A stretch of DNA of 64,000 bases, taken from assembly GCA_900079765.1 (NCBI GenBank), contig LT599017.1, positions 310,001 through 374,000 on the forward strand, in the 5' to 3' direction. Origin of the DNA: an uncultured Eubacteriales bacterium (GTDB taxonomy: Bacteria; Bacillota; Clostridia; Oscillospirales; Oscillospiraceae). This document shows positions 1 to 7,919 of this stretch, piece after piece. The translations under genes and the position numbers were made by a program. Each line of letters starts with the position of its first letter. The first letter of the stretch is position 1. The notes under the pieces are model-generated. The model worked only from the letters and a program-made list of their open reading frames with translations. It searched no databases and was not told where the DNA came from.

Positions 1-1
1 C

Positions 2-610
2 GTGGGCCCCGGCAAGGACGACAAGGACGTGCAGGTTTACAGCTACACCAGCGTGTACGCGAGCACCCTCTTTGACGCCGACGGCAAGATTGCCAGCATC
101 ATCATCGATGCGCTGGAGGTTGCCACCCCCAACTACGACGGGGACGGTATGCCCCACTTCTCCGGCTATCCCGGCCAGACCCCCTATAACCTGGACGCCG
201 ACCACGACGGCAAGGTGGACGGCGTTGCCTCCAACACCGACGACACCTTCCTCGCCGAGGTAGCCTCCTGGCAGACCAAGCGCGAGCGTGGCGACGGTTA
301 CGTCCTGGCCTCCGGTACCTTTGTCACCGAGGCGGACGCGTTCCAGAAACTCTTTGTGGGCATGACGGTGGACGAGGTCCAGGCCTGGTTTGACAAGTAC
401 ACCGACGTAAACGGCCGCCCCCTCAAGACCGAGAACAAGGATGAGAACGACCAGAAGAAGTACGACGCTCTCTCCGCCGAGGATAAGGCCATGCTGGCCG
501 ACGTGGTGAGCAGCGCCACCATCTCCCTCAAGGACGCTCACGGCGATATCCTGGCCGCCATCAAGAACAGCTTGACCTACAAGCAGGACGTGGACATCAC
601 CGTAAAATAA
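2..610 (+). CDS. FMN_bind-like protein, C-terminal part (5' end outside window)
   Basis: The frame is open to the window edge, so the GTG at position 2 is probably internal and this is the last ~200 residues of a longer protein. Near the C-terminus the pattern DVVSSATIS followed by AAIKNSL resembles the S-G-A-T motif and trailing helix of FMN_bind domains (NqrC/RnfG-type and many clostridial lipoproteins), where the Thr carries a covalently bound flavin. Here the Gly of that motif is Ser. An Asp/Gly-rich stretch (residues ~45-75, with DADHDGKVDG) looks like a Ca-binding or dockerin-like loop. Export cannot be judged without the N-terminus. Function beyond possible flavin binding or electron transfer is not assignable. 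A strong hairpin follows the stop. Confidence 0.55.
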   Translation: MGPGKDDKDVQVYSYTSVYASTLFDADGKIASIIIDALEVATPNYDGDGMPHFSGYPGQTPYNLDADHDGKVDGVASNTDDTFLAEVASWQTKRERGDGYVLASGTFVTEADAFQKLFVGMTVDEVQAWFDKYTDVNGRPLKTENKDENDQKKYDALSAEDKAMLADVVSSATISLKDAHGDILAAIKNSLTYKQDVDITVK

Positions 611-626
611 ATACGGGGTCTAAGAC

Positions 627-657
627 AGCGGCGGGAGCGAGAGGCTCCCGCCGCTTT
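627..657 (+). terminator. Intrinsic terminator after the FMN_bind-like gene
   Basis: Perfect 11-bp GC-rich stem (628-638 with 644-654), loop GAGAG, extended by one A-T pair and followed by TTT. It lies 17 bases after the stop codon. Confidence 0.75.
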
Positions 658-792
658 AGACTGTCAAAAAACGCCCAGGTCGAACATCTCGGAGGGAGGG
701 ATAGTGTGAAAGGGAACCGTCAGGGTTCCCTTTTGCGTGTAGGAAAACCACTTTTTGAAACTTCTTACGGTGTTTTAAAAAGTGTAGCAGCT

Positions 793-868
793 TGTCAAAG
801 AGGTCCCGTAGGACTTCTTTGACAGGCTGCAGCGGCGGGAGCGAAAGGGCTCCCGCCGCTGGTTTTTT
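793..868 (+). terminator. Tandem hairpins upstream of mnmE
   Basis: Two consecutive hairpins. The first is a 14-bp stem with one G-T pair (793-806 with 811-824, loop CGTA). The second is a 12-bp stem (831-842 with 849-860) followed by GGTTTTTTT. The second has nearly the same GCGGCGGGAGC arm as the terminator at 627-657. A smaller inverted repeat ending in CCCTTTT lies at about 709-733. Together they insulate mnmE from upstream transcription. Confidence 0.65.
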
Positions 869-888
869 TGCGGAATACATGGTACAAT
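860..888 (+). promoter_or_regulatory. Putative mnmE promoter (extended -10)
   Basis: TGGTACAAT at 880-888 gives an extended -10 (TG-n-TACAAT) 28 bases before the mnmE ATG. The -35 is poor (TGGTTT, 17-bp spacing) and overlaps the U-tract of the preceding terminator. Confidence 0.4.
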
Positions 889-915
889 ATCACCCATGAA
901 AACGAGGTGACCTCC

Positions 916-2289
916 ATGACCGATACCATCGCCGCCGTCGCGACCGCCATAGGGCGCGGCGCCATCGGCGTCCTGCGCCTGTCCGGACCCAGGGCGATCG
1001 CCGCCGCGTCGGCGGTCTTTACGCCCATGAACGGGAAGCCACTAACGGACTGTCCACCCCGGAAACTGGTCTACGGCACCCTCCGCGACAAGGACGGCAG
1101 GCCCATCGACCAGGCTTTGGCGACCTTCACCCCCGGCCCCAACAGCTACACCGGGGAGGACACGGCGGAGCTCCAGTGCCACGGCTCTCCCATGGTGCTC
1201 TCCCTGGGACTGGAGAGCCTCTTTGCCCAGGGTGCGAGGCAGGCCGGACCGGGGGAGTTCACCCGGCGGGCCTTTCTCAACGGCCGCCTGGACCTGACCC
1301 AGGCCGAGGCGGTGGTTGACCTCATCGACGCGGAGACCCCCTCCGCCGTCCGGATGGCGGCGCTCCAGCTCTCCGGGGCACTGGCCCGCCGGGCGGGGCG
1401 GATCTATGATGGGCTTACCGACCTGATGGCCCACTTCTGCGCCGTGCTGGACTACCCGGACGAGGACATCGACCCTTTCCGGGCTCAGACCATTGATGAC
1501 GTACTGGACAAGGCCCAGCGGGACCTGAGGAGCCTCCTTGCCACCTACGACCGGGGGAGGAGAGCGGTACATGGGGTGCCCTGCGCTCTGGTGGGGCGGC
1601 CCAACGCGGGCAAGTCCTCTCTCCTCAACGCGCTGGTGGGGTACGAGCGTGCCATTGTCACCCCTATCCCCGGTACCACCCGTGACACCATCGAGGAGAA
1701 GGCCGAGCTGGGAGGCGTGCTCCTTCGGCTCATTGACACCGCCGGCCTGCGTGAGACGGGGGACGAGGTGGAGCGCCTGGGGGTTGCGCGCAGCCGGGCG
1801 GCTATGGAGAGCGCTGAGCTTATCTTGATACTGGTGGACGGCTCCGTGCCCATTACCGGGGAGGATGCCGCCCTGCTTACCGAGGCCATGGAATACGCTC
1901 CCACGATCTTGGTGTTGACCAAGACCGACCTGTGGACAGAGGACAAGGGAGTCTCTTTCAAAGGGATAACGCCGCCCCCCGTGGTGGCCCTCAGCGCGAA
2001 GACAGGGGAGGGGATGGAGAACCTGGCCGCCGCGGTGGCCGCCCTCTTCCCCCTGGGCGTCCCGGAGGAGAGTGGCGAGCTCCTCACCAACGCACGCCAG
2101 GCCGACGCCTCCAAACGGGCTCTGGAGGCGGTGGAGCGGGCCGTGGAGGGCCAGAGGCTAGGGGTTACCCCTGACGCCGTCCTCAGCGACGTAGAGTGCG
2201 CGCTCGCCTCCCTGGGCGAGCTAACCGGCCGCACCGTCCGCGAAGACGTCACAACTCGCATTTTCCAGCGCTTCTGTGTGGGGAAGTGA
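916..2289 (+). CDS. mnmE: tRNA modification GTPase MnmE (TrmE)
   Basis: GTPase that, with MnmG, installs (carboxymethyl)aminomethyl groups on U34 of tRNAs reading two-family codons; cytosolic. It has 457 residues, normal for the family. The N-terminal tetrahydrofolate-binding domain starts with DTIAAVATAIGRGAIG. The embedded Ras-like G domain has G1 GRPNAGKSS (227-235), G2 GTTRD, G3 DTAG and G4 TKTD. The protein ends in FCVGK, the conserved C-terminal cysteine motif. The start at 916 is chosen over an in-frame ATG at 868 because GAGGTGA lies just upstream and the family N-terminus begins there. mnmG is not in the window. Confidence 0.97.
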   Translation: MTDTIAAVATAIGRGAIGVLRLSGPRAIAAASAVFTPMNGKPLTDCPPRKLVYGTLRDKDGRPIDQALATFTPGPNSYTGEDTAELQCHGSPMVLSLGLESLFAQGARQAGPGEFTRRAFLNGRLDLTQAEAVVDLIDAETPSAVRMAALQLSGALARRAGRIYDGLTDLMAHFCAVLDYPDEDIDPFRAQTIDDVLDKAQRDLRSLLATYDRGRRAVHGVPCALVGRPNAGKSSLLNALVGYERAIVTPIPGTTRDTIEEKAELGGVLLRLIDTAGLRETGDEVERLGVARSRAAMESAELILILVDGSVPITGEDAALLTEAMEYAPTILVLTKTDLWTEDKGVSFKGITPPPVVALSAKTGEGMENLAAAVAALFPLGVPEESGELLTNARQADASKRALEAVERAVEGQRLGVTPDAVLSDVECALASLGELTGRTVREDVTTRIFQRFCVGK

Positions 2290-2352
2290 GTGGAGCTTCA
2301 GGGCAGATTCGTGCCCCAGCATATCCGTACCTCCTTGTGCTCGTGTATAAAA

Positions 2353-2389
2353 CGGGCGGGCAGCCTTTTGCTGTCCGCCCGATTCTTTT
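2353..2389 (+). terminator. Intrinsic terminator after mnmE
   Basis: 12-bp stem with one G-T pair (2353-2364 with 2370-2381) followed by ATTCTTTT. Confidence 0.75.
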
Positions 2390-2402
2390 GACATCTACGC
2401 TC

Positions 2403-2792
2403 TCAGCTCTTCTCCTCAAAGCTCACGCCGCAGCTGCGGCATGTGATGGAGATCTTGCCCTTGCCCTTTGGAACCCGCAGGTGCTGGCCGCAGTTGGGGC
2501 ACTTGAAGTAGCTGTGGTCCTTATCCTTGCGGCGAGCGCGCTGAAGGTGGCACCACGCGAGGAACGGCCCCGCCAGCTTTAGAAATTTGGCGTTTTCCGC
2601 CCTGCGCCGGGGAATGTTGCGGGAGAACATCCGCAGGATAGCCACCAAGCCGGGAACGTAGGCCACCCAGCTCAGTACCCACATATGGGGCAGCAGGGAG
2701 ATGAGATGGAGCAGCAGATAGAAACCGATGAGGAACACGGAGAGATGATCCCCGCCATATCGGCCGTACATAATTTTTTGTAGCCAGTTCAT
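2403..2792 (-). CDS. Zinc-ribbon membrane protein, function unknown
   Basis: 129 residues. Two hydrophobic segments (about 17-35 and 38-55) are followed by a basic linker (ILRMFSRNIPRRRAE). The C-terminal zinc ribbon has CPNCG about 16 residues before CRSCG. This layout, a short membrane hairpin with a cytosolic treble-clef-like ribbon, recurs in Clostridia without assigned function. It is a single-gene unit with its own promoter (2884-2912), converging on mnmE. Confidence 0.8.
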   Translation of the reverse strand: MNWLQKIMYGRYGGDHLSVFLIGFYLLLHLISLLPHMWVLSWVAYVPGLVAILRMFSRNIPRRRAENAKFLKLAGPFLAWCHLQRARRKDKDHSYFKCPNCGQHLRVPKGKGKISITCRSCGVSFEEKS

Positions 2793-2883
2793 AGGGAAAT
2801 TTCGTCTCCTTTAAATGGAAGAACCGCGGGCGGGTAAGCCCGCGGAAATCAGGATATAACATTAAGCCTTACCTTTGTAATTT

Positions 2884-2912
2884 ATGATAGCTGGAGAATG
2901 CGTCTACGTCAA
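2884..2912 (-). promoter_or_regulatory. Promoter of the zinc-ribbon gene
   Basis: On the minus strand, TTGACG (2912-2907), a 17-bp spacer and TATCAT (2889-2884). A GC-rich inverted repeat (CCGCGGGC/GCCCGCGG, about 2826-2845) lies in the leader. Confidence 0.6.
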
Positions 2913-2945
2913 GGAAACAAACGTAAACAATATGTGAATTGTGTC

Positions 2946-2974
2946 TTGCGCGGCGGGGAAAAACCCGCTATACT
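2946..2974 (+). promoter_or_regulatory. Promoter of the dCMP deaminase gene
   Basis: TTGCGC, 17-bp spacer, TATACT; the -10 ends 28 bases before the ATG. Confidence 0.6.
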
Positions 2975-3002
2975 TAGTGAAAAAAGCGGGGGAGCAGCAC
3001 AA

Positions 3003-3494
3003 ATGAAACGCATCGACAAGCATAATTATTATCTGGACATCGCTGAGACCGTGCTGGAGCGTGCCACTTGCCTGCGCAAGTGCTACGGGGCCATCATCGT
3101 CCGCAACGACGAGATCGTCTCCACAGGCTATAACGGCGCGCCCCGGGGCCGGAAAAACTGTGTGGACTTGAACTATTGCACCCGGGAGGCTCTGAAGGTC
3201 CCCTCCGGACAGCGGTACGAGCTGTGCCGCAGCGTCCACGCCGAGGCAAACGCCATTATCTCTGCCGCCCGGAGCGAGACGCTGGGGGCCACCCTCTACA
3301 TGGCCTGTAAGGACCCGGCCACCGGCGAGCTGGTGGCCGGCACCACCTCCTGCTCCATGTGCCGCAGGCAGATCATCAACGCCGGCATCGAGCGGGTGGT
3401 CATCCGGGAGACCAAGACCGAGTACACGATCGTCCAGGTGGAGGACTGGATCCGGGAGGACGATTCCCTGCCGGATGAGATGAAAGGCCACTGA
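3003..3494 (+). CDS. Deoxycytidylate (dCMP) deaminase, ComEB-like
   Basis: Zn-dependent deaminase converting dCMP to dUMP, which feeds dTMP synthesis. 163 residues. The signature of the cytidine/deoxycytidylate deaminase fold is present: SVHAEANAI (Zn-binding His plus catalytic Glu) and CSMCRRQI (two Zn-binding Cys). The N-terminal KRIDKHNYYLDIAETV is typical of ComEB/dCMP deaminases. The start at 3003 is chosen because GGGGGAG lies 8-12 bases upstream and the extra 35 residues of the longer frame are not family-like. Transcribed alone, ending at the bidirectional hairpin at 3511-3553. Confidence 0.93.
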   Translation: MKRIDKHNYYLDIAETVLERATCLRKCYGAIIVRNDEIVSTGYNGAPRGRKNCVDLNYCTREALKVPSGQRYELCRSVHAEANAIISAARSETLGATLYMACKDPATGELVAGTTSCSMCRRQIINAGIERVVIRETKTEYTIVQVEDWIREDDSLPDEMKGH

Positions 3495-3510
3495 TAAGCT
3501 GAGCAGACAT

Positions 3511-3553
3511 AAAAAGCGAGGAGAGCGGTTGTACCGTTCTCCTCGCTTTTTTT
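3511..3553. terminator. Bidirectional terminator between dCMP deaminase and arsC
   Basis: 17-bp stem (AAAGCGAGGAGAGCGGT with its complement) flanked by A-run and T-run, so it can end the plus-strand deaminase gene and the minus-strand ars operon. Confidence 0.85.
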
Positions 3554-3953
3554 ATATTGTACCGTTTTTGACCCTGTCGCGCAGATCCAGAATTTTAATT
3601 CGTATAGTCTCGATGACCTTCTGAAATTCCGCATCGTCCTTGCCGGTCGGGTCGTCCAGACCCCAATCCTCTCGGTGCCTGCAGGGCAGATAGGGACACT
3701 CCACATTGCAGCCCATCGTTACCACAATATCTATGGGAGGGATGTCGGACAGGAGCTTACTATACTGCGTAGTCTCCATATCGATGTCATAAAGCTGTTT
3801 CATCAGCCGCACGGCGTCCTGGTTTATTTGCGGCTTTGTCTCCGAGCCTGCCGAATAGCACGTCAAAACGTTCCCCGCAAGCTGTCGCCCCAGCGCCTCG
3901 GCGATTTGGCTGCGGCAGGAGTTATGAACGCAGATAAACGCAACTTTTACCAT
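3552..3953 (-). CDS. arsC: Arsenate reductase, low-molecular-weight phosphatase type
   Basis: Reduces As(V) to As(III) for export. 133 residues, usual for the thioredoxin-linked pI258-type family. The P-loop CVHNSCR has the CX5R catalytic motif with Cys8 and Arg14. Cys82 and the nearby Cys86/Cys91 are placed like the Cys82/Cys89 redox relay. WGLDDPTGKDD matches the conserved Asp-Pro general-acid loop. It is the last gene of arsR-acr3-arsD-arsA-arsC, 12 bases after arsA, and uses the bidirectional terminator just beyond. Confidence 0.93.
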   Translation of the reverse strand: MVKVAFICVHNSCRSQIAEALGRQLAGNVLTCYSAGSETKPQINQDAVRLMKQLYDIDMETTQYSKLLSDIPPIDIVVTMGCNVECPYLPCRHREDWGLDDPTGKDDAEFQKVIETIRIKILDLRDRVKNGTI

Positions 3954-3965
3954 CTTTCTACCTCC

Positions 3966-5702
3966 TCATAGCATCAGCAGGCGGTCGCCCTTGATTTCAT
4001 CGGCGCTCCATGCAATCAGCGCAAATTTACCGCCCGCGTGAGCACCAATGCGGTTGAGCCATTCCGCCTCACCCGCCGCCTTTGCTTTCAGCAGGGGGTC
4101 GATGGTCTCCGCACCGTAAAGGGACTGGTTTACCACCCACCACCCCACGGCGATACCCGCCCGCCGCAAATCCTCCTCAAGCCGCAGGGCCTCATATACA
4201 GGAGTAGTCTCCGGCAGCGTCACAATCAGCACTTCTGTGTCGTCAGATTTCAGTCTCGGCAGGAGCCGTTTCACCGATTCGGGAGTTTCACCTCTTGTGC
4301 GCTGGATTTCGTGGTCGTAGCTCTGCGCGGACTCCAGCAAAAGCAGGGTATGGCCCGTGGGCGCGGTGTCGATGACCACCACCTGCTCGTCGGCCCTTTC
4401 CACCACCTCCGCAAAAGCACGGAAAACGGCAATCTCCTGGGTGCAGGGGGAGTTCAAGTCCTCCTCCACATAGGCAATGTCCTCGTCGCTCATGCCGGAC
4501 GCGCGGGCCTTGGCGAGCACCTCAGACTGATATTTATTTAGTTCCTCGGCCTGGTCGATATGGCTCATGGAAATGCCGCTGCTCTCATCTAGCACGAATT
4601 TCAGGTGTGCGGCCGGGTCGGTGGTGGCCAGGTGGACTTTCTTCCCACGTTTGGCGAGACCCAGCGCGACAGCGGCGGCCACGGTGGTTTTGCCCACGCC
4701 GCCCTTGCCCATGGTGAAGATGACGCGCCTGCCGTTTTCCGCAAGTTCAACTATTACGTCATTCAGCCCGGGAATACAGGCGGCGTTCAGCACCTCAGTG
4801 CGGGCGGTCACGTGGTTGGTATTCAGCAGGGCGCGGACGGTTTTGAGGCCCGTGATGTTATAGGCCCGCAGGGGCACCATGCAGCGGGGGAGGGCCAGCA
4901 GACCCTCCGGCATGGCGTCAAGGGCGGAGCGCTGTTTTTCGTACAGGCTGCTAGACAGTGCGTCACTGCGCTCAGTCAGCACGCCGTTAACGACCAACAT
5001 TTGATTACGGACGCCCAGGGAAGAGAGTTCGCCGGAGGCCCGATCCGCCTCTTTAAACGGCGCGGTTTCCGGTCGAGAAACGAGAATCAAAGTGGTCAGG
5101 TCCCCGTCTGCCAGCGTTTTTGCCGCCTGCCTGTAGACCGCCTTTTTATCCTCCAGACCGGAGAGCTGGCCCAGGCAGGACGCGCCGTGTGTACTCTCGC
5201 TGATGAAGTTGCTCCACGCAGACGGCAGCTGTAGTATCCGCAGTGTGTGGCCCGTGGGAGCGGTGTCGAAGATGATGTGGTCGTACTCCTGGGCCACGGT
5301 ACTGTCGGTAATGAAACCGGAAAACTCGTTGAACGCCGCAATTTCCACGGTGCAGGAACCGGAGAGCTGCTCCTCCATATTAGCGATGACCGATGGCGGC
5401 AGCTTGCCAAGGTAGGGCCTGATGACGCGCTCCCGATATTCAGCGGCGGCCTGTATAGGGTCGAGGTTCGCCACCACCAAATTCGGGACGCCGGGGATAG
5501 GAGTGCCTCTGTTGGTCAGCTCTATGGAAAATACATCCTGCAAGTTAGAGGCCGGGTCGGTGCTGATGAGCAGCACCCGCTTGCCGCTGTCCGCCAGGGC
5601 TACGGCGGTAGCGCAGGCCACGCTGGTCTTGCCGACGCCGCCCTTGCCGGTTAAGAAGAGGTACTTCGTCAGAGGGAGTGCCTGAGGGGCGAAAAGCTCC
5701 AT
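3966..5702 (-). CDS. arsA: Arsenical pump-driving ATPase ArsA
   Basis: Soluble As(III)-stimulated ATPase that normally energises an arsenite efflux permease. 578 residues in two homologous halves. Each half has a deviant Walker A (GKGGVGKTS near residue 17 and GKGGVGKTT near residue 330) and the ArsA signature DTAPTGHTL. Cysteines in GSCTVE and SPCTQE match As(III)-binding positions of the E. coli enzyme. The start at 5702 is chosen because TGA of arsD and this ATG are separated by one base (TGAGATG), implying translational coupling; the 68-residue longer frame is arsD read out of frame. ArsA with ACR3 instead of ArsB is a known combination. Confidence 0.95.
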   Translation of the reverse strand: MELFAPQALPLTKYLFLTGKGGVGKTSVACATAVALADSGKRVLLISTDPASNLQDVFSIELTNRGTPIPGVPNLVVANLDPIQAAAEYRERVIRPYLGKLPPSVIANMEEQLSGSCTVEIAAFNEFSGFITDSTVAQEYDHIIFDTAPTGHTLRILQLPSAWSNFISESTHGASCLGQLSGLEDKKAVYRQAAKTLADGDLTTLILVSRPETAPFKEADRASGELSSLGVRNQMLVVNGVLTERSDALSSSLYEKQRSALDAMPEGLLALPRCMVPLRAYNITGLKTVRALLNTNHVTARTEVLNAACIPGLNDVIVELAENGRRVIFTMGKGGVGKTTVAAAVALGLAKRGKKVHLATTDPAAHLKFVLDESSGISMSHIDQAEELNKYQSEVLAKARASGMSDEDIAYVEEDLNSPCTQEIAVFRAFAEVVERADEQVVVIDTAPTGHTLLLLESAQSYDHEIQRTRGETPESVKRLLPRLKSDDTEVLIVTLPETTPVYEALRLEEDLRRAGIAVGWWVVNQSLYGAETIDPLLKAKAAGEAEWLNRIGAHAGGKFALIAWSADEIKGDRLLML

Positions 5703-5703
5703 C

Positions 5704-6090
5704 TCAGCAGCGGCCCCCTTTGCAGCCGCAGCCACAGGACTTCTTGGGCAGGTGAAGCGTGAGGACGGGCAGGCCCAGCAGGTCGGTGGGAAGGCCCAGC
5801 CAACGGGTGAACTCCTCATTGGTGGGGTATCTGCCGGTGAGAATAATTTCCCCATCCAGCACGGACACGGGCAGACCGCCCACCCCCTGGTCGTTGAGAA
5901 ATGCATTGACGGCTTTATTGTTTACAAACTCCATCGGCGCGCTGTTGAGGTTGAAACGATCCACATTTATGCCTTTCTTTTTCAGCGTATCCAGTATTGT
6001 GGAGATACGCAGCAGCTCCGGGTCAATTCCCACGCCGCACAGCCCCGTGGGGCAGCACATGGCGGGCTCAAAGATTTGCAGGGTTTTCAT
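5704..6090 (-). CDS. arsD: Arsenic metallochaperone ArsD
   Basis: Binds As(III) and passes it to ArsA; also a weak repressor in some systems. 128 residues from MKTLQIFEPAMCC. Cys12, Cys13 and Cys18 are in the canonical positions of the essential metalloid site. The tail CGCGCKGGRC adds the Cys-rich end seen in longer ArsDs. The fold is thioredoxin-like with GGLPVSVLDG. The start at 6090 matches the family; GAAGG lies 10 bases upstream. The stop is one base from the arsA start. Confidence 0.94.
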   Translation of the reverse strand: MKTLQIFEPAMCCPTGLCGVGIDPELLRISTILDTLKKKGINVDRFNLNSAPMEFVNNKAVNAFLNDQGVGGLPVSVLDGEIILTGRYPTNEEFTRWLGLPTDLLGLPVLTLHLPKKSCGCGCKGGRC

Positions 6091-6256
6091 AATAGAAGTG
6101 CCTTCTTTCATTGATGCGGTTTTCTGGCCGCGGTAGCCGCCCATAGAGTGATTAGAGAATAGCGGCCATCACGTTATTTTAAGCGGCTGGTCATAGGTCT
6201 TCCCCTCACAGGGTCACAGGAATCTAATCCAGATAGAGAAAATCATTTTGAAACGT

Positions 6257-7321
6257 TTATCCATGGCCTACCCCCGCCTGTGGGAACCATCCCTTTGTTT
6301 TATTGATGAACCTGACGAGCAGGAGCATGACGGGGACCTCGGTCAATACGCCTACCGTGCAGGCCAGCACCACGGGGGAGTCGGGGCCGAACAGGGCAAT
6401 GGCCACCGCCACCGATAGCTCAAAAAAGTCCGACGCCGCGATCAGGGAGGCGGGGGCCGCGATGCTGTGGGGCTGTTTCGTCCACCGACAGATTTGATAG
6501 GTGAGATTGGCGGAGATCACGTTCTGCATAATTAGCGGTACCGCGATCAGCAGAACGTAAAAGGGCTGCTCTAAAATAATGTCCCCCTGAAAAGAGAAGA
6601 TGATGACCAAAGTGAGCAGCAGCCCCAGAGTGGTGACGCCGTCAAACCTCGGGAGGAATTTTTCGCTGAAGTACTGCTCGCCTTTCTTCCGAATCACCAG
6701 AAAGCGGGTGAGTGCGCCGCTCGCCAGCGGCACAACCACGAAAAGAACGATGGAAAAAACCAGAGTATCCCAAGGGATGTATACGTTGTTCACGCCCAGC
6801 AGCAGCTGCACCAGCGGCACGAACAGCAAGAGGATGAGCAAGTCGTTGACCGAAACCTGCACCAAGGTGTGGGCCGGATCACCCTTTGCAAGATGGCTCC
6901 ACACAAATACCATCGCCGTGCAGGGCGCGGTCCCCAGCAGCACGGAGCCCGTCACAAAATCCTGTGCCAGCCCCGCCGGGATAAATGCCTGGAAGACGAC
7001 CTTGAAAAACAGGGACGCCAGCCCGAACATGAGGAAGGGCTTGATGACCCAGCTGCTGCCGCTGGAGATGAGGATGCCCAGCGGGTGTTTTCCCACGTTT
7101 TTGATGGCCTGAAAATCGATCTTCATCATCATGGGGTAGATCATGACCCAGATGAGGACGGCGATTGGTAGGTTCTGCCCCGCATACTGGAGCTTTTCCA
7201 ATACCGCAGGGATCCCGGGCAGGAATTTGCCGATTAAAATACCCGCCGCCATGCAAAGCACGACCCAGATTGTCAGGTATCTTTCAAAAAAGCTGATGCC
7301 TTGCCGTTCACTCGTGTCCAT
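6257..7321 (-). CDS. Arsenite efflux permease ACR3
   Basis: As(III) exporter of the BART superfamily in the cytoplasmic membrane. 354 residues with about ten hydrophobic segments. GTAPCTAMVFVWS contains the conserved TM4 cysteine that defines ACR3 transporters, and the N-terminal FFERYLTIWV is typical. It follows arsR by 3 bases and precedes arsD after a 166-base gap with no further gene. ArsA downstream may convert it to an ATP-driven pump (inference). Confidence 0.95.
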   Translation of the reverse strand: MDTSERQGISFFERYLTIWVVLCMAAGILIGKFLPGIPAVLEKLQYAGQNLPIAVLIWVMIYPMMMKIDFQAIKNVGKHPLGILISSGSSWVIKPFLMFGLASLFFKVVFQAFIPAGLAQDFVTGSVLLGTAPCTAMVFVWSHLAKGDPAHTLVQVSVNDLLILLLFVPLVQLLLGVNNVYIPWDTLVFSIVLFVVVPLASGALTRFLVIRKKGEQYFSEKFLPRFDGVTTLGLLLTLVIIFSFQGDIILEQPFYVLLIAVPLIMQNVISANLTYQICRWTKQPHSIAAPASLIAASDFFELSVAVAIALFGPDSPVVLACTVGVLTEVPVMLLLVRFINKTKGWFPQAGVGHG

Positions 7322-7324
7322 CGT

Positions 7325-7642
7325 TCATCCCTCCCCGCGGTTCCTGTGGCAGATGCAATCAGGCTTGTCGGAGAATATTTCGCCTAAGCCCTGATAAAAA
7401 GCACGCAAATTGCACTGGTCGAGGGAGTAGTAGGTCCACTTGCCTTCCGGACGCGCGTTCACAATGCCTGCGTCCATCAGTACCTTCATATCGTGGGAAA
7501 GCGTCGGCTGGGTGATGTGGAACTCCTCTAAAATCTTGCAGGCGCACAATTCCCCGCAGGAGAGCATATCGACGATGCGCAGCCGCTTGGGGTCGGACAG
7601 GGCTTTGAGTATCTTGGCGTTTCGAACATATCTCTGTTCCAT
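7325..7642 (-). CDS. arsR: As(III)-responsive ArsR repressor
   Basis: Metalloid-sensing winged-helix repressor of the ars operon. 105 residues. ELCACKIL supplies the Cys-x-Cys pair in the first DNA-binding helix region that binds As(III). The recognition helix is in ITQPTLSHDMKVLMDAG and the wing in ARPEGKWTYYSL. A C-terminal CIC pair may add thiol ligands. First gene of the operon; an inverted repeat lies directly upstream of its ATG, fitting autorepression. Confidence 0.95.
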   Translation of the reverse strand: MEQRYVRNAKILKALSDPKRLRIVDMLSCGELCACKILEEFHITQPTLSHDMKVLMDAGIVNARPEGKWTYYSLDQCNLRAFYQGLGEIFSDKPDCICHRNRGEG

Positions 7643-7655
7643 AGAATGACCTCAC

Positions 7656-7704
7656 ATAGAATTATTTCTATAAGTAGCGTATGCTATAAATAGAAAAATG
7701 TCAA
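7656..7704 (-). promoter_or_regulatory. ars operon promoter and ArsR operator
   Basis: On the minus strand TTGACA (7704-7699), 17-bp spacer, TACGCT (7681-7676). Immediately downstream is the inverted repeat ATAGAA-N4-TTCTAT (7656-7671), 14 bases before the arsR ATG. A second related CTAT/ATAG pair (7684-7693) lies in the spacer. Confidence 0.75.
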
Positions 7705-7753
7705 TCTGTTTTTTCAAGCCCCCTTCTTGATATTCCATCGCTTACGAATTTCC

Positions 7754-7782
7754 TTGACACAAAGGCATTCCCGCACTAAAAT
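7754..7782 (+). promoter_or_regulatory. rny promoter
   Basis: TTGACA, 17-bp spacer, TAAAAT. It leaves a ~130-base 5' leader before the rny ATG; no known riboswitch is recognised in it. Confidence 0.7.
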
Positions 7783-7919
7783 AGATAAGGTATAGCATTT
7801 TGGAGAGCGGTTTTTTGCTTTTCCAATTTTTGTGCGGAATGGACAAGCCGGGCCCTTTCGCGCATGCCGTTTTATGAAAGATGATAAATATAGAAGAAAG
7901 AGAGGTGTAGCGAATTCCC

